From an uncultured Gammaproteobacteria bacterium (GTDB lineage: Bacteria; Pseudomonadota; Gammaproteobacteria; Arenicellales; JAANXG01): a stretch of DNA of 64,000 nucleotides. The position numbers were made by a program, and so were the translations under genes. Positions 8,743 to 18,765 of the stretch are shown here, piece after piece; the stretch's first letter is position 1; each line of letters starts with the position of its first letter. The stretch is taken from contig CAMYKK010000019.1 of assembly GCA_947258975.1 (NCBI GenBank), positions 1 through 64,000 of the forward strand, read 5' to 3'. A model generated the notes under the pieces. It saw only the letters and a list, made by a program, of their open reading frames with translations. It ran no database searches and was not told the DNA's origin.

Positions 8743-11700
8743 CTATCCGATTTGCCGATGCGTAATCAGCAGGGTGATTGGCTGATACGATTCACCCGGA
8801 CCCACATCCGCCGGATTTACAAAGCGCACCCGGCGAGGCCGCGAATCAGGGGCGACATTCCGCACGACGGTGCCCGTGCGCTTCTTCTGCAACTCCCTCT
8901 CTTTCTTTTCGACCCCGGTAAGTGACCGCGGATTCGCCGGTGGCCGACTGAGAATGACGATGTCATTCACCCTCCCACCTCCGGCGGATTGCCAGTTGCC
9001 AGCTAAATCATCTGATTGATCCGCCAGCATCTCATCCGTGTCCTGCGTAAACACCGCCTCACCCATTGCCCCGGCTCCAAACTCCGATTCCAACAAGGGC
9101 ACGACCTCGGCCTGATTTGCTTCCTTAATAGATGTCAAGATTGCCGCTACCGCCGCGGCTTCGGTCGCCACCCGCAACACCCGCTGACGGTCGGTGCGCA
9201 CGTCGACCATGGCGGGTATGGTGCCCATCACCATCACCCCATCGTGGGGTGAAGCGCTGATCAAGGGACCTTCTGGAACCGACTCCAGGGCGTCGACCAC
9301 CTGCATTCCCCAAGCAGGCGTCACCTCGGTCAAGACCTCGCGCAGCTGCAGCAAACGACCACGGGCCAAGACCTCTCCCTCCTCCAAGACGGCACCGGTA
9401 CTCGCTACCACCCCGAATAGAAGGGCCACCCCCGTCGACACTCTGTCTTGCCAGGCGGCACGTATCGCGTCCGGCGGCGATGCCAGTGCCTCCTCGCCGG
9501 CGGCGAACGCCACTACACCCACCTCAACCGGCTTCAGTCTCGCGATGACGGCGGCATTGTTTTCCACCAGTGCGGCGTGCAACAGGTTCACATCCTCGTG
9601 CCGGCGGAATTGCACCCAATAGACCCGATACTTACGCGTCGATACCTCGGCCCGCGGGGCGATTTCACCGCCACAATTTTTGTCGCGGCGCCGATGGAAC
9701 AACACCCAATCTGTTGCCGCCCGCACCTGCACCCCATCGGTCGTCGCCGCCGCCGGCGGAAACAACTTCCGCAGGGCGGTATCTTCGAACTGTGGTGTGT
9801 GCAGGGCTTCGGCAATGGTACGTAGCGCATCGACCGCCGACGTATGGGCCGGATGGGTCGGATTTCGGACGGCGGGATCTATCTTTTGCGGCGCACTAAA
9901 TATTTTTTCGAATTCTTGCGCATCATTAACATTAATCAGCGGCGGGTCCAAAGCGCCGACGAGTCCGGACACGGTGGCGATCGAGGGGCTTTTCCACTTT
10001 CGCGGGGATACGAATTGCACCGGGTCCTTTGAACCATTGAGAAAATGGGTACGCGGAAACAGCACTCCCACGTCGGGACGCGAACCAGCGCCCGAGTCGC
10101 GTGCGATCTCGACCTGTTCAATCACTTGCAGGGTGTGCAACTTCTGTTCACCACCGGCGGGCGGCTGCAGAATCGACGTTAACGACGCCGTCAATTTGGC
10201 AAACACGCGCTGCCCGCCCGCACGATCTTCAGAACCAACGACCCGAAGGTCTCCGTTGAACTCCGAGCGCAGGGAGCCGCTGCCAAACCCCAACACCATC
10301 TCTCCTTGAATTGCGCTGCTTTCGTTGCCGGCCATGGAGAACGGGTCTTGCGCCAACTCCGCGGACAGCCATACCGCCGAACGCTGGAGTAACTCGATTA
10401 AGGTGAACGCCGGAGGGCCTTCGGTACCGTTGTTCTTGACCTGCCCTGCGAAATGAAAGCCGAATCCGCCGCCGGATAGCCGTTCACCTCTCGCTGCTCC
10501 AGCGAATCGCAGGAGCAGCTGTGCGTTGGCAGCGTCGCGTAACTGTTGGATGAACGCCGTCAGTGGATCGCCATCGTGCTCGCCTAACAGCAGCGAGATC
10601 AAAAAGCCCGGCATCGTGACCGGCCAGATCATCCCCATCTCGTAGGCGGTTCCGTTGTCCATCACATTCGACTCCACCAGTTCGCCGTCCGGCACCAGGA
10701 TGTCGACTTTGGGTTTGCGATGCGGATCGTCGAGCCCTTCCAGCAGGGAAATCCTTTCCATGTGCTGGGCCTCCTCCAGGGCATGGGGCACGAAATCCGG
10801 TCTCACGGCGCAGAATCGCAAATCGACCCCCTCGCCCATGAGACGGCGCACCTGTTCGTTGATCGACAGGTTTATGTCGGGCCTGACCGGCAGGTAACCG
10901 GCACTGGGCAGTTCCACGATTCCGCCCAGAATGAGTAGGCGCTGGGTCGGCAATTGGCCCTTGGACGTGCCCTTGCCGAGCATGGTGGCGACATTCTTGA
11001 GTGCCAGGGCCAGTGGGTCGGCCTCCAGGGGCTCTGCGGTTGCTCGAGACGATTCGTACTTCCGCAACAGCATGGTGACCTGTTCCGACGCGTGGCGAAT
11101 AATGCCGTGGGCATCTGCGCAGGGGTCCTCTCCCGAACCGCCACCACCGCCCTGAAACAGCTTGTTGAGCTGACATTGGAACTGCAGCACCTGGGCCAGA
11201 AAAATATTCCACGGCCGCATCGCCATGATATGCGCCCAATACCGTCTGGGCGGTGCTTCCATCCGTTCCCTGGCCACGGTCCACCGGTCCAGAAACAGGG
11301 TCCGGCTTCCGGTCCGGGCCAGCAATGCTACCGGCACGCCGCTGGTGATGCCGCCGGGCAATTGGGCGCCCCGGCACCATGTACCTCTGGAAAGCCCTTC
11401 CGCTGAAATCAGATCGGCGATCACCTGGCGTTCGTATTCAAAATAGGCCGAGGCCAGGCGCGAGCGTAAATGGACGCCCTCCATGGCCACCGCCGAGGAA
11501 TTCGGCAACACCAACCCGGGGGGCAGGGATTCGGCGCGCACCACCACCCCCTCCAACAGATAGGGGCGATCAGAGGAAGTAATACAGGCCTCTTCGCACA
11601 ATCGCCCGTAGACATCCTCTTCGCCGCACAATGCCTCGATATGGCTCACGGTAATGATGTGGTAGGTCACCCCCTCGACCACGGTGCCGGGTTCCGTGGC

Positions 11701-12123
11701 CCCAGCAAGGACACAGTCATCGAAGCGGTCACCGCCACCGCGGGATTCGTGCGCCTGGGATAACCGGGCCGGACGTTTGCCCGTGGACCGAGCAATAAGA
11801 TCATTGATGCCTATGTCGACGGCGTCGGGCATGAACAGCACCCGACCGGCGGTATCAATAGCCATGCCTTCACCCAGACGAATGGCGCCGTCGACCAGAG
11901 AGGTATCGAAGCCGTAGACAATGCCATGGCCACCGGCTTGGTTGGAAAGGTGATTGAGGTTGCGCAATCCGGCCTGCTCGAGGCGAAGATGCTCGGCACG
12001 CATGAACATGCCGTCGAAATAATTCAAATGGACGAGCGGGGTGTTCTTGTGCACCACGCCGTGGCCGGATTTCTGCTCGGTCAGGACGACGGTGCCGATG
12101 TTTTTCATGGCGACGGTTGGCAT
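8743..12123 (-). CDS. Large eCIS-associated protein with 'YFDGMFMRAEHL' N-terminal domain
   Basis: An 1126-residue protein I cannot assign to a named family. Its first ~110 residues (HLNYFDGMFMRAEHL, then GIVYGFD, then GMAIDTAGRVLFM) align by eye with the start of the neighbouring 458-residue protein, so the two share an N-terminal domain. A Gly-rich linker (QGGGGGSGED) lies in the first third. The rest is mixed alpha/beta with no transmembrane segment or catalytic motif that I can see. Ribosome site GGAGG precedes the ATG. No Afp13-like tail fibre is present in the locus, so this large protein is a candidate for an outer baseplate or host-contact component. That is inference from size and place. 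Confidence 0.7.
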   Translation of the reverse strand: MPTVAMKNIGTVVLTEQKSGHGVVHKNTPLVHLNYFDGMFMRAEHLRLEQAGLRNLNHLSNQAGGHGIVYGFDTSLVDGAIRLGEGMAIDTAGRVLFMPDAVDIGINDLIARSTGKRPARLSQAHESRGGGDRFDDCVLAGATEPGTVVEGVTYHIITVSHIEALCGEEDVYGRLCEEACITSSDRPYLLEGVVVRAESLPPGLVLPNSSAVAMEGVHLRSRLASAYFEYERQVIADLISAEGLSRGTWCRGAQLPGGITSGVPVALLARTGSRTLFLDRWTVARERMEAPPRRYWAHIMAMRPWNIFLAQVLQFQCQLNKLFQGGGGGSGEDPCADAHGIIRHASEQVTMLLRKYESSRATAEPLEADPLALALKNVATMLGKGTSKGQLPTQRLLILGGIVELPSAGYLPVRPDINLSINEQVRRLMGEGVDLRFCAVRPDFVPHALEEAQHMERISLLEGLDDPHRKPKVDILVPDGELVESNVMDNGTAYEMGMIWPVTMPGFLISLLLGEHDGDPLTAFIQQLRDAANAQLLLRFAGAARGERLSGGGFGFHFAGQVKNNGTEGPPAFTLIELLQRSAVWLSAELAQDPFSMAGNESSAIQGEMVLGFGSGSLRSEFNGDLRVVGSEDRAGGQRVFAKLTASLTSILQPPAGGEQKLHTLQVIEQVEIARDSGAGSRPDVGVLFPRTHFLNGSKDPVQFVSPRKWKSPSIATVSGLVGALDPPLINVNDAQEFEKIFSAPQKIDPAVRNPTHPAHTSAVDALRTIAEALHTPQFEDTALRKLFPPAAATTDGVQVRAATDWVLFHRRRDKNCGGEIAPRAEVSTRKYRVYWVQFRRHEDVNLLHAALVENNAAVIARLKPVEVGVVAFAAGEEALASPPDAIRAAWQDRVSTGVALLFGVVASTGAVLEEGEVLARGRLLQLREVLTEVTPAWGMQVVDALESVPEGPLISASPHDGVMVMGTIPAMVDVRTDRQRVLRVATEAAAVAAILTSIKEANQAEVVPLLESEFGAGAMGEAVFTQDTDEMLADQSDDLAGNWQSAGGGRVNDIVILSRPPANPRSLTGVEKKERELQKKRTGTVVRNVAPDSRPRRVRFVNPADVGPGESYQPITLLITHRQIG

Positions 12124-12126
12124 TGT

Positions 12127-13503
12127 TCAATCCTCCCTTTTTTGCAGAAAGACAAAATCGTGGCCCTGATGGAGCGTGCCCGGTGGCCCTCCGACGGCTC
12201 CGGCCAAGGGTACCCGATTGGCCCCCAGCACCGGTGTTGGACCGGTGCCCTTTACCACCAGCCGCACCAATTCATCGGCGTCCTCGAAGTTGCGGTCGAT
12301 CGCCAGCCTGACTTTGTTGCCGACAATCTTAATGTCGTCGACTGTTTTGCTTCGCCAACCGGAGTCCTTGTCATAGGTGGACACAAAAATGGACACGTTG
12401 TTCTCCATGCTTCGCTTTAGAAATTTCGGTTCGGTTTGAACAAATACCACCGCACGATCCTCCAGTTCGACGGACTCGTGATCGATCCTTGGTCCCCCGG
12501 CATCGGGCGCGGACGGAGGCGCCGGCTCGCCACCACCGTCCTGCCGAAACAACGGTCCGCACAACAGTTCTTGGATCGTCGCCGTGGCCACGTGAACGTC
12601 ACGCACCCGGTTGTCGACCCTGCCTTCCTCGAAGCTCTCGTTGTTCACCCGCAGGTCCTGCAGATTCGCCAGGATCACCGGCGCCGGCTCCACGGCGGGA
12701 AATAACGACACGTGATCACCGTGCTCACCGGTCGCCGGGCCCAGCGTCATCTCATCCAGGGCCGCAAACGCGCGGAACGCCGCCAGGTAGGCCGCCGGTT
12801 GTTCATTCGAAACCAAGCCGAGAATTCGGTCACGTTCGTCGATCACCTCCTGATCGGAAGGGAGAATGGCATCGGACTCATCCCGATTGGGCGGCTCCAG
12901 ATTGAACAGCAGCCGCAATCGGTGATAGGGCCGGACCCGCCCCGGGCTGCCGATCTTCCGCGCCAAGCCCGGCATCAACAGCACCTCCACCGATTCAATG
13001 ATTCTTGAATATGCGGTGGTCGTGCTGCCGCCCTCGCAGGGCTCCATCAGGGCCGGCACCTGGCGCGCCAGGCACGGGTGAAATTGAATCACCGCGTGGG
13101 CGGAAAAACTGATGCGACCGTCTTCGGATCGTTCGAAAATACCTTCAAACGCCTCATCGTCCCGGTGTTTGTCCAGCCACGCCGGAAGATTCAGGCACAC
13201 CGGCTTGGCAAGAAACAGTTCACGGCCCAAGGCATCGATGGCCAGTCCGGGTTGCACGCGAATCTCGTTGCGCTCGGTGTCGATGGAGACTTTCATGCCC
13301 CAAACGACGCCCTGACGATGCAACCAGGCGTTATGCAACCATTGCTTGCCGCGGTGGTAGGCGTCGATGGTCTGAAAATCATGCACGCCCAACAACATGC
13401 CAAAATGGGGTTTAAGGGCTTCAAACGGATTGATCGGCAGGGACACATCACAAACGTGGTCCATATCCACGGCATGACGGTCTGCTAGGGAATCATTCGG
13501 CAT
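12127..13503 (-). CDS. eCIS-associated protein with 'PHFGMLLGVHDF' N-terminal domain
   Basis: The 458-residue product begins with a domain of the pattern PHFGMLLGVHDF, then YHRGKQWLHN, GVVWGMKVSID and PGLAIDALGRELFL. The same layout opens the 1126-residue neighbour. I recall this type of domain near contractile-tail ATPases, but I do not know a function for it. The C-terminal ~110 residues look beta-rich (FVSTYDKDSGWRSKTV, VRLAIDRNFEDADEL) and could be an Ig-like or carbohydrate-contact fold. No signal peptide or membrane segment is visible. The ribosome site is AGGAG. The gene is followed after three bases by its larger relative, so the two are probably translated together. Confidence 0.7.
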   Translation of the reverse strand: MPNDSLADRHAVDMDHVCDVSLPINPFEALKPHFGMLLGVHDFQTIDAYHRGKQWLHNAWLHRQGVVWGMKVSIDTERNEIRVQPGLAIDALGRELFLAKPVCLNLPAWLDKHRDDEAFEGIFERSEDGRISFSAHAVIQFHPCLARQVPALMEPCEGGSTTTAYSRIIESVEVLLMPGLARKIGSPGRVRPYHRLRLLFNLEPPNRDESDAILPSDQEVIDERDRILGLVSNEQPAAYLAAFRAFAALDEMTLGPATGEHGDHVSLFPAVEPAPVILANLQDLRVNNESFEEGRVDNRVRDVHVATATIQELLCGPLFRQDGGGEPAPPSAPDAGGPRIDHESVELEDRAVVFVQTEPKFLKRSMENNVSIFVSTYDKDSGWRSKTVDDIKIVGNKVRLAIDRNFEDADELVRLVVKGTGPTPVLGANRVPLAGAVGGPPGTLHQGHDFVFLQKRED

Positions 13504-13515
13504 AACGGATCTCCT

Positions 13516-15126
13516 CTAGTCCACACCGCGGGACGCATCGAATAATAGGGACTGGCTTTGATTGGCCAACCAACTGGCCTGCTTCACCAATAAACTAATT
13601 TCGTCGAGCAAAATGTCCTCGCCCCGTTGGCTGTCGTCAGCCTCCTCGAGCTTGCCCACCAGTTCGTCTTCGGCGGTTTCCATTGCACTTTTCAAATCGT
13701 TCAGATCCGCCGGTAGCGCCGCCAGACCTTCCAGCATCCGCTTCGCTTCCTGCAGACGCTTAAAGTTGACCCATATCGATTCGGGAACCGCGACCTCCAT
13801 TTCCTCAATCCTGTACCAAGCCGAATTCTTGAATCCAGTGAGTCTGTTGACGAGATCGGTTTCTTGATTGGATACGTCGTTACGTTGATCGCTCAGATCC
13901 GGGTGCACTTCCGGATCGGCGTCCGGCTCCCGTTGCAATAGCTCCCGCGTGGCCGTCGCCAGCACCGATCGCAAGCGATCCAGCTCAAGCTCCGCGTCCC
14001 TGAGCTCCTGGCAGGTCGCCCGGCCCAAGGCATCTTCGGCGTCCGACAGTTCCTTCAACAAACCATCATCGGCAGCATTGCCGAACACGTCCTCGAATTT
14101 GGCCTTGACGTTGGCATGGTTGTGCAAGGCGGTGTCGTCGATGTCCGGTTCGTCGGCGCGCACCTTGGCTTCGGCCTCCAATAGATCGTAGCGAGCCTTG
14201 TCCAACGCTTTCTGTTTGGTGTTGCGTGTATCTTCCAGTGCCAGGTGGGCATCGACCCCCGCTGCCGTCACCAGGGCATTCACCTGGGCCGACTGGGCGG
14301 TGGTCATGGCTTCACTGGTGACGATGGCGTTCAGCATCGACTCCGCGATCTGCAGCTTAGAGGGCCCGTTCACCACTAAATCCTCCAGAGCGTCCACCGC
14401 CGTTTGGTAGACGGAAAGTTTTTCCTCCGCCGCACCGCTGAGCTTCTGGTCTTCCTGATTCTTGGTGTCGTAGGCCGCATCGAGGCCACTCAATGCGCTG
14501 GCACCAATTTTTTCAGATTCGAAAACCACGTTCATGCGCGCCAGCGCCCGGCTTCGGAGTTTTTCCGGTATATCGCCGTTCACCCGCGCTTCGGCCAGTT
14601 TGAATGGGCCGTCGGCGGCATTCAGCATCTGATCGGCGGCGGTCTTCAAATCCGTTAGCGGCGCTTCGGTGAGTTTTCCGAACCACTCCTGGTGTTGTTC
14701 ATGCCGTTGGGTCGCCGATTCCAGCCCGGCGGCGGCGGCGGCAACGTCCTGATTCAATTCCTCGAGCCAACCACCCATCTCACTCAACCTCGCCTCGCCC
14801 TCACCGATCACCCGGGTTTCATCATTTATGAAAGACTGGGCCCCACGGCGCTTGATGAGCAACGTGCGCACCTCCCCAGCCAGACTCTCGACATCGGCGG
14901 GGGAAAGACCAGGATCGCTCATCGCCACGCGTTTACTGTGGATGGCACGAACCAAAGATTCCAACCAGCCTAGCCACGCCTTCTTGCGCGCTTTCCCGTT
15001 AACGATGCTGACATCCACCGTTGGGTCGTCCGATCGAAGATCGGCCAGGCTCTGTTGGACCGCGGTCTTCGACAGTATCGATCTGTCTAACACCTGTTGC
15101 TGAAAACCCATTAGTGTCTTTGGCAT
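13516..15126 (-). CDS. Highly alpha-helical structural protein of the eCIS locus
   Basis: A 536-residue protein, acidic and rich in Ala, Leu, Glu and Asp, with long predicted helices and heptad-like stretches (AELELDRLRSVLATATREL-type segments around residue 370). No cysteine-rich, catalytic or membrane motif is visible. It sits directly after the AAA+ ATPase gene. Long helical proteins in contractile-tail loci are often tape-measure or scaffold proteins, but the usual tape measure has hydrophobic segments and these are missing here. An assembly scaffold or partner of the ATPase is equally possible. The ATG has a GGGAG site. The coding call is firm; the role is open. Confidence 0.72.
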   Translation of the reverse strand: MPKTLMGFQQQVLDRSILSKTAVQQSLADLRSDDPTVDVSIVNGKARKKAWLGWLESLVRAIHSKRVAMSDPGLSPADVESLAGEVRTLLIKRRGAQSFINDETRVIGEGEARLSEMGGWLEELNQDVAAAAAGLESATQRHEQHQEWFGKLTEAPLTDLKTAADQMLNAADGPFKLAEARVNGDIPEKLRSRALARMNVVFESEKIGASALSGLDAAYDTKNQEDQKLSGAAEEKLSVYQTAVDALEDLVVNGPSKLQIAESMLNAIVTSEAMTTAQSAQVNALVTAAGVDAHLALEDTRNTKQKALDKARYDLLEAEAKVRADEPDIDDTALHNHANVKAKFEDVFGNAADDGLLKELSDAEDALGRATCQELRDAELELDRLRSVLATATRELLQREPDADPEVHPDLSDQRNDVSNQETDLVNRLTGFKNSAWYRIEEMEVAVPESIWVNFKRLQEAKRMLEGLAALPADLNDLKSAMETAEDELVGKLEEADDSQRGEDILLDEISLLVKQASWLANQSQSLLFDASRGVD

Positions 15127-15146
15127 GGTTGCACTCCCGGCAAAGT

Positions 15147-17225
15147 TCAGGTTGACAATTCTTGATCGTGTCCAGGAAATGATTTGCCCTGTTTGTGATA
15201 TTCACGTTTGAGGGCTTGGATGAAATGGGCACGGCACATAGGCTGGTCATCGGCCGCCGCGCGAAACGCGGCGGCCACGGCGGCGTTACGAATCACTCCG
15301 CCGACCACGGGAAACACCGCCGCCAATTCGGCGAAATTGACATCCGACGCCAGCGGTGCCCGGGCCGGTACATGGCACTGCCAGATCTTGAATCGCTCTT
15401 CCCGGTTGGGCTCTTCGTAGTCGACGATATAGTCCATGCGGCGGATAAATGCCGGATCGATGTTATTGCGGAGATTGGTCGACATCACCGCTAATCCTTC
15501 AAATTTCTCCAAGCGGGTCAGCAGGTAAGCCGTTTCCAGGTTGGCATAGCGATCGTGGGCATCGGAAACTTCAGTGCGCTTGCCGAAGATGGCGTCGGCT
15601 TCATCGAATAGCAGTACCGCCCGGGTACGTTCGGCGCAGGCGAATGCCTGCTCCAGGTTTTTTTCAGTCTCGCCGATCCACTTGGATACCACCTGGGAGA
15701 TATCGACCACCAATACATCCACGCCGAGTTCGCGCGCCAGCACTTCGGCGGTTAGGGTCTTGCCGGTGCCGGGCGGGCCGGAGAACAGCAGTCGCACACC
15801 GCGTGCACCTAGGCGGTTCTTCAGAAATCCCCATTGATTGATTACCCGTGACTGGTGCTTGAGCCGATCCACCGCCTCGGTCAGTTGCGCCCGGCGGTCT
15901 TTCTTGAGCACCAGATCGTCCCAGCCACATTGGGGCCGGACAAGCTTTACGCCGGCCTGTTGTCCGATGCCGACCCGGGCGCGGATCTGCGCCGCCACAT
16001 GGTCGGGGGGGTTGTCCCGCCCCTGGACCTCGAGATCGGCGACGATCTGCGCCACGAGGTGGGGCTCCAATGGAAAGCGTGTGGCCAATTCGGGGGCCCG
16101 GGCATGGTGGTCGGGCAGCGCGCAACGCCAAACGGTTTCGGTCGCCTCGAAGTTCAAACGCTCCACATTGAGTTGCAGCAATGGGCGCGCCGGCATGCCG
16201 ATATTCTGGGGCTGGAACTGGGCGACAATCCATGGGCCATGGAAGTCGGCCACCCCGCGCAACGACGGGTCAGTCTGATTATGTCCCGGGCTTAGCGCGA
16301 TGATCGGGGTGGTGCCGCGGGCCAGACAGTGCACCGCCAGCAGCTTCAGCGTAGGGGCGTCAAAACGCTCGGCGAACAAAAATGCCGCCGGCGATTGGCC
16401 GGCCGCGGCCACCAGACAAGCGGCCCGATGCAGGGCCGTCTGCGCGTCGTCGGCACACACATTAATGGTAACGTCCGTCCCGTGGGCAATAAGGGAAACC
16501 GCCCGGGCGACCGCATCCTCTTCAAGCCAGCCGCGCAGTCCCCAATCCACAGTTTCCAGTGTGGTATAGGGCAGGGACCGGGGCCAAACCGGGTGACCCT
16601 GCAATACCGCCCACAGTCCCTCGGCCAAAACAATACTGCGATTGTAAAGGGGCCCGTTGCCCTCAATGTTATACACACCGGCGTTGAGAGCGCGGCCGGT
16701 GTGGATCAGCGTCTCGAATCGGCGCCGGTCGCCGTTACGACACAACAGTTGTGCCGCCAGCCCCAGGGCCGCACAGGGTTTCCTTTCCGGATTCACTGTG
16801 CGCAGGATGTCGGCGAACCCTTCGTGCTGTTCCACGATGCCCGCCAAAAGAATCAATCGGGTTTCGAGAATACTCAGACCCAAGCGTTCGACCAGACGGC
16901 CCAGGGCCGATGTAGCGGGTGGCCCGGTTCGCTTGTGCAACGGGTCTTCAATAATGAGACTTTTGTTGTCAGGACCTTCCGACTCGGCGTCTACCGGGTC
17001 ATTACTCGCTGAGTAAGCGTATTCGGGACCAGGATCATTTCCAAAACATCGGAGATACTGGGCGTCAAGAAACCGCACCCCTTCGCCGACGCTACCGGAA
17101 TCCTCGGGAAATACACACTTGAACAACGCCGCCAGCTCCGCCCCCGTCTGCGCACAGGCGAGATCGAGCCAGGACGGTGTCCACGGCGGATGCGCCGGCT
17201 TGTCGACGACGACGCGCTCAAGCAT
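15147..17225 (-). CDS. AAA+ ATPase, Afp15/Pvc15-like assembly ATPase
   Basis: The 692-residue protein has a long N-terminal region (about 1-440) and a C-terminal classic AAA domain. Walker A is GPPGTGKT near residue 485, Walker B is LLFDEADAIFG near 540, and an arginine-rich MSTNLRNNIDPAFIRRMD segment follows. This layout matches the ATPase found in nearly all extracellular contractile injection loci (Afp15 type), thought to act in particle assembly, and it differs from the ClpV sheath recycling ATPase of T6SS, which has two AAA domains. Its start overlaps the stop of the upstream gene by eight bases, which points to translational coupling. Confidence 0.9.
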   Translation of the reverse strand: MLERVVVDKPAHPPWTPSWLDLACAQTGAELAALFKCVFPEDSGSVGEGVRFLDAQYLRCFGNDPGPEYAYSASNDPVDAESEGPDNKSLIIEDPLHKRTGPPATSALGRLVERLGLSILETRLILLAGIVEQHEGFADILRTVNPERKPCAALGLAAQLLCRNGDRRRFETLIHTGRALNAGVYNIEGNGPLYNRSIVLAEGLWAVLQGHPVWPRSLPYTTLETVDWGLRGWLEEDAVARAVSLIAHGTDVTINVCADDAQTALHRAACLVAAAGQSPAAFLFAERFDAPTLKLLAVHCLARGTTPIIALSPGHNQTDPSLRGVADFHGPWIVAQFQPQNIGMPARPLLQLNVERLNFEATETVWRCALPDHHARAPELATRFPLEPHLVAQIVADLEVQGRDNPPDHVAAQIRARVGIGQQAGVKLVRPQCGWDDLVLKKDRRAQLTEAVDRLKHQSRVINQWGFLKNRLGARGVRLLFSGPPGTGKTLTAEVLARELGVDVLVVDISQVVSKWIGETEKNLEQAFACAERTRAVLLFDEADAIFGKRTEVSDAHDRYANLETAYLLTRLEKFEGLAVMSTNLRNNIDPAFIRRMDYIVDYEEPNREERFKIWQCHVPARAPLASDVNFAELAAVFPVVGGVIRNAAVAAAFRAAADDQPMCRAHFIQALKREYHKQGKSFPGHDQELST

Positions 17226-18765
17226 AGCGAAACCTCACCACCGACCCGATGCAGGGAAGATATCCCGGGTCCAGGTCGAGACCGGCACGACGCACCGCGA
17301 CGTCAACATCCAGCAGACTGAACTCAACGTCAATCCATCCCGGATCCGCGGTGATGGCGGCGGTTTTGGTGATCACCGTTTGCAGATCCAGCGGCGCGGG
17401 CATTCCGGCGCCGACCAGACGTTCACAGGCACGTTCCCGCAATAGCTCTGCGCTCTGCTGCAACACCAGGCCTTGTTCCGGGTTTGGCTCGAGCCGAACC
17501 GGTTCCTGATAATCGTAATGGGGTGCAAGCCCGGCAAATGCCAGCAAGGCGCAGTCGCCGGGTTCGACCGCGACCACCGTGCGGCCCAGCCAATACCAGA
17601 CCCAATACATGGGCCGGTCGGAGAATATCCCGTCGTTTGCCAATCGATGCCAGAGGCCGGTGGGATCGGCCATAAGATTTAACAGAAACAACAGTCCCCC
17701 AACCGGACTGCTGGCTCGCTGACGATCGAGACTAAACACTCCGGGCGCGTCTTGTTCATTGGCATTCGGTACCCGGGCATCGATGCTCGGCGCTTCGGCG
17801 GGGTTGCCGGCGGTCGGCGCTTGCGCCGCGGTACGCCACCGGAATTCCCGATGAGCATCGAGAGCGTGTTCGTCGGCGTATTCGTCTGCGGATCCCGAGT
17901 CGAGACCGACGGCGCTTGTGTCCAAAGCTTTCAGAATGGCCGCTTCGATGTCCTTATCCCGGCGGGTCAAACATCCCGGATCGGTGACGGCCACCGACAG
18001 TAATGCCCTGGCACACTCGGCCAATGGCGTCATTCCCGGCACATCGGCGGTCAGACGTGACAGCGATAGCCCAATGGATTTTGCTTGCTTGTCTGTCTGC
18101 ACCGTGGTCTCGGACCTATCAACCGGGCGGGGCTTCACACGACGATCCGCGCACCGTCTAAGTGTGGGACCCAATTCACGGCCCACCTGTCCCGATAAGG
18201 CTTCAATCATTACCGCCCAGTGGTGCTCCGTGATTCGCAGACAGGCCGTGGCAAACAATCCCTGGTCTTTTAGCCCCGACATAATCGGCAGCAGGTAAAC
18301 CGGATCCCGACACAGTCCCTCGATCCAGCTCGCGGCAAAGTCGGTGGCCGAGTCATCCGACCCCCCCGACAGCAGATCCATCTGATGCCAGGCCCAGGAC
18401 TCGGAATAATCCCCCACCAAAACCGCCGCGCTACATTCGATCCACGCCTGCGCTCGGGACTTGAATCGTCTAACCGATCGGCCGTCGCCCTTCTCCAACA
18501 AACGACGAATCTCCCGGGTGATGCAGTCACTCCAGGCGGCGGCCTGATGGCGGGTCGAGCGCGAGAGGTTCAGGTATACGGGCAGACGCATTTCGCGAAT
18601 ACAGACAATGGATTCGGGTTCGAGCTGCAGGAAATCAACGGCTCTGTCCAGGGCGCGCTCGAACACCTGTTTCCTGGCCTTTTCCAAGGCGCGGAAACCT
18701 TCCACATCATCGACCGGGATGTGATAGCGATTAACGCAGTCATCGATGGTAATCAGTTCGTTCAC
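17218..18765 (-). CDS. eCIS locus protein, candidate CIS tape-measure family member
   Basis: A 515-residue protein starting with GTG in a TAGTG overlap with the gene before it. The N-terminal 110 residues (VFERALDRAVDFL, then IVCIREMRLPVYLNLS, then a Trp-containing helix ending in REIRRLLEKG) resemble my memory of the N-terminus of proteins annotated as CIS tape-measure. The C-terminal third has VGGLLFLLNLM, also reminiscent of that family. If right, it sets sheath and tube length. The resemblance is by eye and weak, and the adjacent helical protein is an alternative tape measure. Its place between the gpI-like protein and the ATPase matches the Afp14 slot. Confidence 0.55.
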   Translation of the reverse strand: MNELITIDDCVNRYHIPVDDVEGFRALEKARKQVFERALDRAVDFLQLEPESIVCIREMRLPVYLNLSRSTRHQAAAWSDCITREIRRLLEKGDGRSVRRFKSRAQAWIECSAAVLVGDYSESWAWHQMDLLSGGSDDSATDFAASWIEGLCRDPVYLLPIMSGLKDQGLFATACLRITEHHWAVMIEALSGQVGRELGPTLRRCADRRVKPRPVDRSETTVQTDKQAKSIGLSLSRLTADVPGMTPLAECARALLSVAVTDPGCLTRRDKDIEAAILKALDTSAVGLDSGSADEYADEHALDAHREFRWRTAAQAPTAGNPAEAPSIDARVPNANEQDAPGVFSLDRQRASSPVGGLLFLLNLMADPTGLWHRLANDGIFSDRPMYWVWYWLGRTVVAVEPGDCALLAFAGLAPHYDYQEPVRLEPNPEQGLVLQQSAELLRERACERLVGAGMPAPLDLQTVITKTAAITADPGWIDVEFSLLDVDVAVRRAGLDLDPGYLPCIGSVVRFRYA

